Source: Streptomyces zhaozhouensis
GTDB taxonomy: Bacteria; Actinomycetota; Actinomycetes; Streptomycetales; Streptomycetaceae
NCBI RefSeq assembly: GCF_900230195.1
Contig: NZ_OCNE01000003.1
Coordinates: forward strand, 1-64,000
Reading direction: 5' to 3'
DNA length: 64,000 nt
This document shows, in pieces, positions 7,734-16,017 of the stretch. A model generated the notes under the pieces. It was not told the DNA's origin. It made no database searches and saw only the letters and a program-made list of their open reading frames with translations. The stretch's first letter is position 1; each line of letters starts with the position of its first letter. The position numbers were made by a program, and so were the translations under genes.

Positions 7734-8154
7734 CGTTTCCCTCCTGCACCGGGTCAGGGACCACGGTAGGCCGGACGCATCCTCCTGCCGCGGTCGCCCT
7801 CGTGAGGCCGAGGCGGAGTCCCGGGTCTGACGGCCGGTCCGTCGCGTGACGCGGCGAACTCCCGCGGTCCGGCGGCTTCGTGGGCGCTCAAGTCGTCCCC
7901 GGCCAGGGCGCCGGGGCTCGGCGTCGCCGGTGTGCGGCGAAACGCGACTCCCGTCACGTCGCCCCGCGGCACCGGCGGTCGACCGTGACCGTGACCCCGG
8001 CCGGAGGGGTCTCCCTCCACGAGGTCTCTCGGTGGTTGCGACACCACTCGACCAAGGTCACGGTCGACCGCCGCCGGCATCCGACGCGGGAACGGTCACC
8101 ACCGCCGCCGCGAGGTCGGGGAATCCGGCGGCGCCCCCTGCACGGGACCCGCCG
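7734..8154. other. Gene-free stretch with a recombinase remnant
   Basis: No intact gene is present between the Nudix and protease genes. The only recognisable coding trace is the tyrosine-recombinase fragment at 7985-8092. Open frames elsewhere here have codon patterns and compositions (Arg/Pro/Gly rich) of noncoding high-GC DNA. I see no tRNA or attachment-site direct repeat. Confidence 0.5.
7985..8092 (+). pseudogene. Tyrosine recombinase (phage integrase) C-terminal remnant
   Basis: A 36-codon stretch reads VTVTPAGGVSLHEVSRWL, then RHHSTKVTVDRRRHPTRE. It lines up with the end of Streptomyces integrases, which read GVSLxEVSRWLGHxSIxTTVDxYGHL. The conserved LGH has become LRH and the catalytic tyrosine region DRYGH reads DRRRH, so the nucleophile is gone. 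Upstream RHVAPRHRR may be the degraded LRHtfAS box. No N-terminal half, start codon or stop fits a working gene. It marks an old integration event in this accessory segment. Confidence 0.72.
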
Positions 8155-9537
8155 TCAGCACAGCCCCAGCCGCCGCAGCAGCCTGCGCTGCCGCGGGCTG
8201 GCGCCCACCGGGAAGTACAGGTAACACACCCCGCCCGTACCGCTCTTGACGTCACCGTTCTGGTCGTAGCGCTGCGTCCGCAGCCAGATGTTCTCGAACT
8301 GACGGCGCGGGTAGACCCGTCGGACCTCCGCGTTGTTGTCGCCGGCCGGGTCGTTGGCGATGACGTCGCCGTCCTCGGTGAAGCCGACGACGGTCATCAG
8401 ATGGCCCGAGGTGCCGTAGCCGGAGCCGTCGAGTTCGGCCTCGTAGAAGGAGACCGAGGTGATCAACGGGATGCCGGCGGCGATGAGTTCCTCCGCCTCG
8501 TCCAGCGAGGCGACGCGGGTGACCAGCCCCTCCATGTCGGGGTAGGTCGCGGCGTAGGCGGCGTTGAACGGCCAGTTGCCGCAGCCGCCGTACTGGTAGT
8601 CGAAGGTGAAGCGCGCCGCGTGGCAGACCTGGGGGTCGTCGTAGTCGGGGTTCACCCAGGCGAGGTCGTCCGGGTCGGCGGTGCGGCCCCAGGACTCGAT
8701 GATCATCTGCGAGGAGGTCGGGCTGCACCAGGCCTCACCGCCGTTGTCGTACTCGGGGTAGCGGCCGACGTGGATGTTCTGCGAGTACGTGGGCGCGGTC
8801 AGCTCGATGCCGCGGGCGGCGCCGGGCTCGCTGGCCGGGACCTCGAAGCGGGCCGGCACGTCGGAGGTCATGGCCCCGACGCGCCAGACCGTGGGGGTCG
8901 CGTCGCCGCCCGCGGCCCGGTGGAGGGTCAGCCGCAGCCGGTAGGAGGCGATCCGGGTGCCGTTCTCGGTGTCGTCGATGGAGAGGGTGTCGGTCCAGAC
9001 GGTGCTCTTGCCGTCCTCCTGGCCGTCGACCGAGGTGCGGTGGATGTCCTCGTCGCCTGAGGCCCAGATGCCCATGGTGTACCAGGGCGAGCGGGTGCCG
9101 TCGGCGTAGTCGGCCCGTGCCTCGACCTTCACGAAGGTACCGGCCGGGGTGTCCGCGTTCCAGGAGGCGATCAGCTCGCTCCCGGGGGCGGCCGGGGTGT
9201 GGGCGGGCGAGACCCAGGTGGCGTAGTCGTAGCTGACGGTCGTGCCGAGGTGCGGGTCGGCGTAGTCGACGGTGCCGGCCGGGGTGGCCAGGGCGACCCC
9301 CGGACGGGCTCCGGCGACCACGGTGACACCGTCGGCGCTGCCGGCCGCCCAGTCGTCGGCCGAGGTCCAGCCGCGGTACTCGATGGTGGAGGCGGCGCGG
9401 TTCCGTCCGCCCCGCCCGGTGGCTCCGCCGCCCCCGCCGCCGGCCGCCAGGGCGCCGGGCGCGGTGAGCGCGGTGACGGTGCCGGCGGCCGCGACGGCGG
9501 CCGCGGCCAGTACGGTGCGTCGAGATGTGAGGGCCAC
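8155..9537 (-). CDS. Tat-exported C39-like cysteine protease
   Basis: The 460-residue secreted protein starts at GTG 9537. Its signal peptide has a twin arginine (TSRRTVLAAAAVAAAG) and likely cleavage after ALAAG. A beta-rich middle region (about 50-245) holds WxxxVG-type repeats. The C-terminal peptidase-C39-like domain has the nucleophile Cys in GEAWCSPTS (271), His in SGHLMTVVGF (379) and Asn/Asp in ANDPAGDNN (395-396), the order of papain-fold proteases. Four further cysteines are present in VCHAAR, GGCGN, GVCYL and the last residue. A role in extracellular protein degradation is plausible. It is divergent from the P-loop kinase gene. Confidence 0.85.
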   Translation of the reverse strand: MALTSRRTVLAAAAVAAAGTVTALTAPGALAAGGGGGGATGRGGRNRAASTIEYRGWTSADDWAAGSADGVTVVAGARPGVALATPAGTVDYADPHLGTTVSYDYATWVSPAHTPAAPGSELIASWNADTPAGTFVKVEARADYADGTRSPWYTMGIWASGDEDIHRTSVDGQEDGKSTVWTDTLSIDDTENGTRIASYRLRLTLHRAAGGDATPTVWRVGAMTSDVPARFEVPASEPGAARGIELTAPTYSQNIHVGRYPEYDNGGEAWCSPTSSQMIIESWGRTADPDDLAWVNPDYDDPQVCHAARFTFDYQYGGCGNWPFNAAYAATYPDMEGLVTRVASLDEAEELIAAGIPLITSVSFYEAELDGSGYGTSGHLMTVVGFTEDGDVIANDPAGDNNAEVRRVYPRRQFENIWLRTQRYDQNGDVKSGTGGVCYLYFPVGASPRQRRLLRRLGLC

Positions 9538-9739
9538 TTGTGGGTCTCCCGAGGGTGTCGAGGAACGCCTCGCCCGCTGGCGAGGCGGTACGTCCGGGCC
9601 GCGGCCGGGCGCTGGGACACGCGAACCCTCACCACTATCCCGACTGGACCCGTTGACGGCCAGTCACGCGGCCCGAACGGAGGTCACCAAGATTGGTCTG
9701 ACCTGTGGCGATTCCCGCCGGGACGCTACCCTGAAGGCC

Positions 9740-10324
9740 ATGATCGACGACGGTGGCGCGCCCGGCGCCCCCGAGGCGCTGGCGGCGCGGCTGCCCCTGC
9801 TCACCCCGTCCGTCGGCCCGGTGCGGCTGGTGGGCGTCGACGGGCACGCCGGCTCGGGCAAGTCCACGCTGGCGCGCCGGCTGGCCGCCGCGCTGCCCGG
9901 CACCCCGGTGCTCGCCCTGGACGACCTGGCCAGCCACGACGCGTTCTTCGGCTGGACGGACACCCTTCTGCGCGAGGTCGTGGCGCCGTTCGCGCGCGGG
10001 CGGCCGGCGCGCCATCCGGTCTACGACTGGCACCGGCGCGCGTTCACCGGGAGCGCGACGCTCCCGCCCGCGCCCGTGGTGCTGGTGGAGGGGGTGGGAG
10101 CGGGACGGAGAGCCGTGCGCCCCCATCTCGCGCTGTTGATCTGGATGGAGGTGGAGCCCCAAGTGGCATGGCGGCGTGGTCGGTTGCGGGACGGCCCGGG
10201 GCAGGCGACGTTCTGGGACGCGTGGAAACGGGCGGAGTCGCACCATTTCGCCGATGACCCGTCAAGACCCTTTGCGGATATCCTGATGACTTCGGGGGGA
10301 GACAGTCACCATGCCTGCGAATGA
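9740..10324 (+). CDS. Uridine kinase-like P-loop protein
   Basis: The 194-residue protein has a Walker A loop, GVDGHAGSGKSTLARRL (about residues 34-49), followed by a DDLASHDAFFGW segment that resembles the substrate-binding region of uridine kinase and related nucleoside kinases. An Asp-Trp motif (VYDWHRRAF) and a VLVEGVGAG strand follow, as in the uridine kinase family, then an LID-like RRGRLRDG. It lacks the usual length of Udk (about 210 residues) and its substrate is uncertain. Start ATG 9740 is chosen on the domain boundary; the ribosome-binding site is weak. The ATPase gene follows 51 bp downstream. Confidence 0.75.
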   Translation: MIDDGGAPGAPEALAARLPLLTPSVGPVRLVGVDGHAGSGKSTLARRLAAALPGTPVLALDDLASHDAFFGWTDTLLREVVAPFARGRPARHPVYDWHRRAFTGSATLPPAPVVLVEGVGAGRRAVRPHLALLIWMEVEPQVAWRRGRLRDGPGQATFWDAWKRAESHHFADDPSRPFADILMTSGGDSHHACE

Positions 10325-10375
10325 GGTCCACCGGATGGCAAGGGCGGGCGAGGGCACCCGCGTGGTGAGGGGTTC

Positions 10376-12250
10376 ATGAGCGCTGGCGATCCCGCTTCCC
10401 CCTCCCCCGGCCCCTCACCCATGGCGGATCTCGCCTGGCTGAGGGGGGTCGACGCCTACACCGCGGCGGCCTACCCGGAGGCGGAGGAGGAGTTTCGCGC
10501 GGCGGTGCGGGAGGACCCGGGCATGGCGGATGCCTGGCTCGGGCTGCACGCGCTGCGGACGGACGTGCCGACGGCGTTACGCCAGATGCACCGCAACCGG
10601 TCCCGGTTCGGTGAGCAACGGGAGCGCCACGGGCGCCCGTTGAGCTCCTGGTACTGGCTGGGCTGGTGGGTGCAGCCGGTGCTGGAGACCGAGCGCGACC
10701 TGATACTGGCCCACGCCTCGCAGCTGCTCGACGGGCGGCGGATGACCGAGCTGGACCGCGCGTTGGCGGAGTGCCCCGCGCCCGAGTCCGATCCCTACGC
10801 GCGTTTTCTGCATGCCTGCCGGTGCTATCTCTCCAAGGACTGGGAGGGGCTGTTCCGTTACACCTCGACCCTCACTGACGATCCCCAACTCGGCGTGGAG
10901 GCCGGCCTGTTCGCCGGGATGGCCCGAGTGCGGCTGGAGATGTTCGACCAGGCGGAGCCGCTGCTGACGGCGGCGCTGATGCGATGTCGCAGCGAACATC
11001 CGCAGCGCAAGGAGCTGCGCTACTGGCTGGCGCGCGCCCGCGAGGGCAGCGGGCGCAGTGCGGCGGCGATCCCGCTCTACCGGGCGGTGCAGCACGCGGA
11101 CCCGGAGTTCATGGACACGGCGGTGCGGCTGACCGCGCTGACCACGGACGAGTCGGAGGGCCTGCTGCTGGGCGGGTTCGAGGACGGCGTGGACGACGAC
11201 GGTCCGTCGACCGTCCCGCCGGCCGGGCCGCCCTACCCGGACCTGCGGGTGCCCTCGCCCGCCACCCCCGCCGAGGGGGAACGGCCGGGCGAACAGGGTG
11301 GCGCCTCCCCCGGGGCCGGGGGGAGCGGCGCGCGGGGGGTGCCGCCGGTCGCCGACCAGGCGCTGCTGGCCACGACGCTGGCGGAACTGGACCGGATGGT
11401 GGGGCTCGAACCGGTCAAGGAGCAGGTGCGCGCGATGTCGGCGCAGCTGCGGATGGCGCGGCTGCGTTCCGGGCAGGGGCTGCCGGTGCAGCCGCCGAAG
11501 CGGCACTTCGTCTTCTCCGGCCCCTCGGGCACCGGCAAGACCACGGTGGCCCGCATCCTGGGACGGGTCTTCCACGCGCTGGGCGTGCTGGCGAACGACC
11601 GGCTGGTCGAGGCGCAACGCGCGGATCTGGTCGGGGAGTTCCTGGGGCAGACCGCGGTGAAGGCGAACCGGCTGATCGACTCGGCGCTGGGCGGGGTGCT
11701 CTTCGTCGACGAGGCGTACAGCCTGGTGCACTCGGGCTACAGCAAGGGCGACGCCTACGGCGACGAGGCGCTCCAGGTGCTGTTGAAGCGGGCGGAGGAC
11801 AGCAGGGAGCACCTGGTGGTGATCCTGGCCGGCTACCCCGAGGGGATGGACCGGCTGCTGGCGGCCAACCCGGGGCTCGGCTCACGGTTCGCCGCCCGGA
11901 TCGAGTTCCCCAGCTACCGCCCGGCCGAACTCACCGCGATCGGCGAGCTGTTGGCCGCCGAGCACGGCGACGCCTGGGACGCGGAGGCGCTGGAGGAGCT
12001 GCGCAGCATCAGCGAGCACGTGGTGGCCGAGGGGTGGATCGACGACCTGGGCAACGGACGGTTCTTGCGGACCCTCTACGAGTCGAGCTGCGCGTTCCGC
12101 GACGTGCGGCTCTCGGAGTCGGTCAGCTCGCCGACGCGACAGGAGCTGTCGACGCTGCGGCTGTCCGACCTGATGCTGGCCTACGGCGAGGTGCTGGCCG
12201 GGCGGGGCCGTTCACTGCCCACGGACGACGAACTCCCGCCGCTGACCTGA
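10376..12250 (+). CDS. TPR-AAA+ ATPase of the CbbX/EccA/SpoVK type, with a TTA codon
   Basis: The 624-residue protein has an N-terminal helical-repeat half (about 20-250), which reads like TPR repeats (YPEAEEEFRAAVREDP). An acidic/Pro/Gly linker separates it from a CbbX-type AAA+ domain: MVGLEPVKEQVRAM, Walker A FSGPSGTGKTTVAR (about 382), a pore-loop-like DLVGEFLGQT, Walker B VLFVDEAYSL (about 442) and sensor region VVILAGYPEGMD. The same architecture occurs in EccA of ESX type VII secretion, but no other ESX gene is nearby. Codon 68 (10577-10579) is TTA, so its translation should depend on the bldA leucyl-tRNA. I found no other in-frame TTA in the intact genes here. Confidence 0.85.
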   Translation: MSAGDPASPSPGPSPMADLAWLRGVDAYTAAAYPEAEEEFRAAVREDPGMADAWLGLHALRTDVPTALRQMHRNRSRFGEQRERHGRPLSSWYWLGWWVQPVLETERDLILAHASQLLDGRRMTELDRALAECPAPESDPYARFLHACRCYLSKDWEGLFRYTSTLTDDPQLGVEAGLFAGMARVRLEMFDQAEPLLTAALMRCRSEHPQRKELRYWLARAREGSGRSAAAIPLYRAVQHADPEFMDTAVRLTALTTDESEGLLLGGFEDGVDDDGPSTVPPAGPPYPDLRVPSPATPAEGERPGEQGGASPGAGGSGARGVPPVADQALLATTLAELDRMVGLEPVKEQVRAMSAQLRMARLRSGQGLPVQPPKRHFVFSGPSGTGKTTVARILGRVFHALGVLANDRLVEAQRADLVGEFLGQTAVKANRLIDSALGGVLFVDEAYSLVHSGYSKGDAYGDEALQVLLKRAEDSREHLVVILAGYPEGMDRLLAANPGLGSRFAARIEFPSYRPAELTAIGELLAAEHGDAWDAEALEELRSISEHVVAEGWIDDLGNGRFLRTLYESSCAFRDVRLSESVSSPTRQELSTLRLSDLMLAYGEVLAGRGRSLPTDDELPPLT

Positions 12251-12340
12251 GACGGCGGCCCCGAGGACCTGATGACCCGAGCTGGTCAACCCCATGACCT
12301 GGCGACCTGTGCCTGGTCGGGCTGGCTGACCGCCCGGCGG

Positions 12341-12374
12341 CCGGGGACCTCAGCCGGGGACCTCAGCCGGGGAC
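12341..12374. repeat. 13-bp tandem repeat across a stop codon
   Basis: The unit ccggggacctcag occurs twice, plus a partial third copy. The second copy contains the stop codon (12363-12365) of the minus-strand regulator gene. The repeat also places an extra tca two bases into the flank, a sign of local slippage. Confidence 0.75.
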
Positions 12375-13214
12375 GTCCATGCGCTGGGTACCGATGACGG
12401 AGAGCAGCCGCAGCGCCTCCTCGGAGGGGGAGCCGGGGTCCGCGGTGTAGATCACGACGCGCTGGTCGCGGTCGGCCACGTCGAGCACGTCGCAGTTGAC
12501 GGTGATCGGCCCGATCAGCGGATGGTCGAACGTCTTGCGGAGCACCGTCTCGGGGTGCACCTCGTGTGCGGCCCACAGCCGGGCGAACTCGGGGCTGTCG
12601 GACAGGAGTTCGTCGACCAGTGCGGCCAGCTCCCGGTCGTCGGGGTAACGGGCGGCGGTGGCCCGCAACTGGCGGGTGGTGGTGCGCGCGAACGCGTCGG
12701 CGTCGGTGAGGCAGTACAGCGGCCGGCCCGCCGGGTGCGGCCCGAGGAAGACGCGGCGCACCAGGTTGCGGTCGCGCCGGGACAGGGCGGAGAAGTCCTC
12801 CAGCAGTGCGGCGGCCAGGTCGTTCCAGGCGATCACCTCGTAGCTGGCGGAGAGCACGATCGCGGCGGCGTTGGGCAGACGGCGCAGCAACTCCAGGATG
12901 CTGGGCCGCACTTCCCGGGAGGGCCCGGCGGGCGGGCCGGGCGGGGCGCCGGCGAGATGGTGGAGGTGGTCGCGTTCGGCGCCGGTCAGCCGCAGCGCGC
13001 GGGCCAGGTTGGCCAGCACCTCGCGCGAGGGGCGGGGGCCGCGCGCCTGTTCCAGCCGGGTGTAGTACTCGGTGGAGATGAACGCCAACTGGGCCACCTC
13101 TTCCCGGCGCAGGCCCGGGGTGCGGCGGCGCGGTCCGGCGGGAAGCCCGATGTCCGCGGGCGCGATGCGCTCGCGCCTGCCGCGGAGGAAGTCGGCCAGC
13201 TCTCGTCTGTCCAT
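12363..13214 (-). CDS. MmyB/XRE-family transcriptional regulator
   Basis: The 283-residue protein starts MDRRELADFLRGRRERI, the usual opening of this Streptomyces family. The Cro/C1 helix-turn-helix (about 5-85) contains RREEVAQLAFISTEYYTRLE. The C-terminal MmyB-like ligand-binding domain is PAS-related (about 105-275), with WNDLAAALLEDF, RNLVRRVFLG and a WAAHEVHP motif. Such regulators often control a divergent oxidoreductase gene, here the SDR starting 99 bp away. The palindrome at 13260-13280 is the probable operator. Confidence 0.88.
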   Translation of the reverse strand: MDRRELADFLRGRRERIAPADIGLPAGPRRRTPGLRREEVAQLAFISTEYYTRLEQARGPRPSREVLANLARALRLTGAERDHLHHLAGAPPGPPAGPSREVRPSILELLRRLPNAAAIVLSASYEVIAWNDLAAALLEDFSALSRRDRNLVRRVFLGPHPAGRPLYCLTDADAFARTTTRQLRATAARYPDDRELAALVDELLSDSPEFARLWAAHEVHPETVLRKTFDHPLIGPITVNCDVLDVADRDQRVVIYTADPGSPSEEALRLLSVIGTQRMDVPG

Positions 13215-13259
13215 GGTTCTCAGTGTGCGCGGGGGCGGGCGACCACGCCAGGTGGCGAT

Positions 13260-13280
13260 CCAGGTACCGGCGGTGCCTGG
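13260..13280. promoter_or_regulatory. 21-bp palindromic operator between the regulator and SDR genes
   Basis: CCAGGtACCG and CGGTgCCTGG form an inverted repeat around a central G, with 9 of 10 positions paired. A further half-site, CCAGGTGGC, lies at 13248-13256. The site lies in the middle of the divergent gap and so probably binds the MmyB-type regulator. Confidence 0.6.
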
Positions 13281-13313
13281 ATGTGTCCGGGCGCCCGTCG
13301 CACGCTGGTCGGC

Positions 13314-14114
13314 ATGGACACCACTCGGAGGAACGACCCCACCACCCCCGCGTCCGGACTGCTGGCCGGCAAGGTCGCCTTTGTCACCGGTGCCGGCCGC
13401 GGCATCGGCGCCGCCGCCGCGCGGCTCTTCGCCAGGGAGGGCGCCCTGGTGCTGCTCGCGGCCCGGTCCGAGGACCAACTCGTCGCCGTCGTCAAGGAGA
13501 TCAGGGCGGCCGGCGGCACCGCCGACCATGTGCGCTGCGACCTGTCCGACCCCGCCGACGTGCGCGCCGCCGTCGACCACGCCGTCACGCTGCACGGGCG
13601 TCTCGACGTCGCGTTCAACAACGGCGCGACCGACGTCACGCCGGGGCCGATGGACGGCGTCGACGAGGCCGAGTTCGACCATGTGTACGCGGTGAACCTC
13701 AGGGGCGCCTGGGCGGCCATGGTCGCCGAGGTCGCCGCGATCCGCGCCACCTCCGGCACCGGCGCCATCGTCAACAACACCTCCGTCGGCGGGCTGCGCG
13801 CCAACCCCACACTGCCGGCGTACGGCGCGACCAAGCGCGCCGTCAACAGCCTGACCGAGTCGGCGGCGGCCACCTACGGCCCCGAGGGAATCCGGGTCAA
13901 CGCGGTCGCCCCCGGCACGACGTTGACCGAGATGATGCGCACCTGGGACGACCGCGCGCCCGGCGTGATCGACCACCTCAACTCCCGCACCCCACTGGGC
14001 CGCGCCGCCGACCCCGAGGAGATCGCCCAGGCCGCCGCGTGGCTGCTGAGCGACCGCGCCTCCTACGTGACCGGCACCGTCCTGCCGGTCGACGGCGGGA
14101 TGCACGTGGTCTAG
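13314..14114 (+). CDS. Short-chain dehydrogenase/reductase (classical SDR)
   Basis: The 266-residue NAD(P)H-dependent oxidoreductase has the cofactor motif TGAGRGIG (about residues 29-36), the NNGAT turn (usually NNAG), catalytic Ser in NNTSVGGL, the YGATK active site (YxxxK) and the C-terminal DGGMHVV strand. An Arg after the first strand (ARSEDQ) suggests NADP preference. It is the probable target of the divergent MmyB-type regulator. In this family the substrate is usually a small alcohol or ketone, but it cannot be deduced here. Confidence 0.9.
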   Translation: MDTTRRNDPTTPASGLLAGKVAFVTGAGRGIGAAAARLFAREGALVLLAARSEDQLVAVVKEIRAAGGTADHVRCDLSDPADVRAAVDHAVTLHGRLDVAFNNGATDVTPGPMDGVDEAEFDHVYAVNLRGAWAAMVAEVAAIRATSGTGAIVNNTSVGGLRANPTLPAYGATKRAVNSLTESAAATYGPEGIRVNAVAPGTTLTEMMRTWDDRAPGVIDHLNSRTPLGRAADPEEIAQAAAWLLSDRASYVTGTVLPVDGGMHVV

Positions 14115-14139
14115 GCGACGCCGGTCCGTGCGGGCGGCG

Positions 14140-14176
14140 GGCTCAGAGGGCGGGCTCAGGCGGCTCAGAGGGCGGG
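14140..14176. repeat. Direct repeat across the MerR stop codon
   Basis: The 15-bp sequence ggctcagagggcggg occurs at 14140-14154 and 14162-14176, with a related ggctcagg between them. The second copy contains the MerR stop codon, tca at 14165-14167. It is a short duplication like those at two other gene ends in the window. Confidence 0.7.
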
Positions 14177-15073
14177 TGCGTCCCGGGCGGCGAGTTCTGC
14201 CGCCAGTTCCATGCAGCGCAGGCGGGCCGGGGAGAAGTCGTGGGGCATCGTGCCGACGGCCTCGCACGCGCTCATGGAGCCGGCCTCCCGCCCGCCGGAG
14301 CCGAGGCCGGCCTCGCCCCCGTCGTCGTCGGCAGCGGGGTGCCGCGCCTCCCAGGCGTCGAAGAGGGCGTCGTCCTCCTCCCCCAGCCCGGACTCCTCGA
14401 TGGCGGCGTGCAGGGCGCTTTCGAAGGCGTGCCGCTCGGCGGCCACCCGCGCCACGCGCGGGTCGTCGACGGCGACACCGTCGTCGAGCGCCTCCTCGGC
14501 GGCGTCGACTCGGTCGGACTCCGCCCGGAGCGCGGGACGCGTGGCCAGGACGAGGAAGCGGCTGGCCTGGACGGCCGCGCCGAGCGGGCCGAAGATCCGC
14601 TCGGTGACCAGCAGACTGTCCAGGTCCGCCTGGCGCAGGGAACCCTCGGGCAGGCCCTTGAGGCGTGCGGCGACGAAATCGGAGAGCAGGCCGAGCCGGC
14701 TGCCCTCGGCGCGCATCCGCCGCACGGCGTCCCGTTGCCGCCGCGACTCCGCCTCCCGCGCGGCGAGGACCCCCTCCAACCGCTCCAAGGTGCCCGCGAC
14801 TCCGTCCCCGCTGTCCGCACCCCCGGAATCCGCGCCGGTCAGGAAGGCGTCGCGGATGTCCTCCAGAGCGACCCCGGCGTCGGCCATCCTGCGGATCCAC
14901 AGCAGGCGGATCATGTCCTCGTACCCGTAACGGCGGCGGCCGTCGCCGCCCCGCTCGGGCTCGGGGAGCAGACCCATCTCGTGGTAGTGGCGAATCGCCC
15001 GCGGCGTGGTGCCGACGAAGGCCGCCGCGTCCCCGATCATGACCTGACGGGGCGGCACGGGGAGCGCGTGCAT
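14165..15073 (-). CDS. MerR-family transcriptional regulator
   Basis: I set the start at ATG 15073 because AGGAAGG lies 8-10 bp upstream; a longer frame reaches 15121. The 302-residue protein opens with the MerR winged helix (about 12-80): MIGDAAAFVGTTPRAIRHYH, then YGYEDMIRLLWIRRMADAG. The middle is a coiled-coil-like dimer helix (LERLEGVLAAREAESRRQRD). The long acidic C-terminal region, with few cysteines, is not metal-sensing and resembles streptomycete MerR proteins of unknown ligand. Nothing divergent lies beside it, so its target is probably elsewhere. Confidence 0.85.
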   Translation of the reverse strand: MHALPVPPRQVMIGDAAAFVGTTPRAIRHYHEMGLLPEPERGGDGRRRYGYEDMIRLLWIRRMADAGVALEDIRDAFLTGADSGGADSGDGVAGTLERLEGVLAAREAESRRQRDAVRRMRAEGSRLGLLSDFVAARLKGLPEGSLRQADLDSLLVTERIFGPLGAAVQASRFLVLATRPALRAESDRVDAAEEALDDGVAVDDPRVARVAAERHAFESALHAAIEESGLGEEDDALFDAWEARHPAADDDGGEAGLGSGGREAGSMSACEAVGTMPHDFSPARLRCMELAAELAARDAPAL

Positions 15074-15486
15074 GAGCGGGGGCCTTCCTGAAGACATCGG
15101 GGCACGGGTCCACCCGACCACATGCCGCTACGGAACATGCAACCCCGGGCACGCCGCCCCGCGCCGACACCGGGGAACGCGCGCCGCACGCGTGTCCCCG
15201 AGGGGCGCGCGCCTCACGCGGCCCGCGCGCGAACGACGGGCCCGCGCCTCCGAACTCCGGTTTGCCGGCGGCGCGGCCCGTGTCGGGCTGACGCTCGGTG
15301 ATCCCACGGGAGGTGCCGGCGGTGTGAGCACGGGTGGTCCGCCCGCCGGATCACCGGCGGACCGGCCGACCCGGCGCCGTCACGGTCCGACGCACCGTGC
15401 GCCGCGACCTGAGCCGACCGGACCCGGCCGACGGCGGTTCCTCCACCCCGGGCGGCGACAACGGCCACGGGCCCGGCAGGATCGGA
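15074..15486. other. Gene-free stretch upstream of merR
   Basis: No protein gene is convincing in this 413-bp region. It should contain the MerR promoter. A TTGCAT near 15136-15141 on the minus strand is a possible -35, but the -10 is not clear. The remaining frames are Arg/Pro/Gly rich and have no ribosome-binding site. Confidence 0.4.
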
Positions 15487-16017
15487 TCAGCCCGCCGCCC
15501 GGCCGTCGGTGCCCGCCGCCGACCCCCGGGACTCGACCAGCGCGCGCAACGTCCGCGCGTCGGCGAGGGACCGTTCCCTGGAGACGCCGGGCTGGATGGC
15601 CATCACGGGCAGCACCGTGCCGTCCGCCAGGTCGAGCGTCACCCAGGGATCGCCGGGGCGCAGCGTGACGCGCACGATCTCGGGCCAGGCGAGCCGGCGC
15701 ACGGTGGTCAGGTTGACCACCGTGACGGCGTCCTCCTCGGCGGTCACCCGGGGCCTGGCGAGCAGCACCAGCACGCCGAGGACCAGCAGGCCGCTGGCGA
15801 CGATGGCCAGCCGGTCGCCCGTTCCCCAGCTGATCGCGCCGCCGGCCGGCAGCAGCACGGCGATCAGGGCGAGCACCCCGACGACCACCGCCCCCGAGCC
15901 GAGCAGCACCGCACGGGTGAGGTTCGGCCGGATGGTCATCGGCAGCGTCGGGCCCTCGGCCCGCGCCGGCTGGTCGGGGTGCACGGTGTCCTCCGGAGGG
16001 GCGTGCGACACGGTCAC
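15487..16017 (-). CDS. PH-domain membrane protein
   Basis: The 176-residue protein starts at a GTG that overlaps the hisG stop as GTGA (16014-16017), so it is translationally coupled to hisG. After a Pro-rich cytoplasmic leader come two helices (about residues 34-58 and 68-87). The C-terminal part (RVTAEEDAVTVVNLTTVRRL, then WPEIVRVTL and PWVTLDLADG) matches the bacterial PH-like domain of Streptomyces membrane proteins (bPH6 type). Its role is unknown. It ends the riboflavin-histidine operon. Confidence 0.75.
   Translation of the reverse strand: MTVSHAPPEDTVHPDQPARAEGPTLPMTIRPNLTRAVLLGSGAVVVGVLALIAVLLPAGGAISWGTGDRLAIVASGLLVLGVLVLLARPRVTAEEDAVTVVNLTTVRRLAWPEIVRVTLRPGDPWVTLDLADGTVLPVMAIQPGVSRERSLADARTLRALVESRGSAAGTDGRAAG

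Noticed and set aside
7754..8080. Minus-strand 108-codon frame
   Set aside because: It is antisense to the recombinase remnant and has noncoding composition.
10376..12250. Complete ESX/type VII secretion locus
   Set aside because: Only an EccA-like ATPase is present; no EsxA/B, EccB-E or mycosin gene.
12363..15170. Very long minus-strand open frame (935 codons)
   Set aside because: Only its 3' end (12363-13214) is a real gene. The rest is the antisense of an SDR and an out-of-frame reading of MerR with Arg/Gly-rich, non-protein composition.
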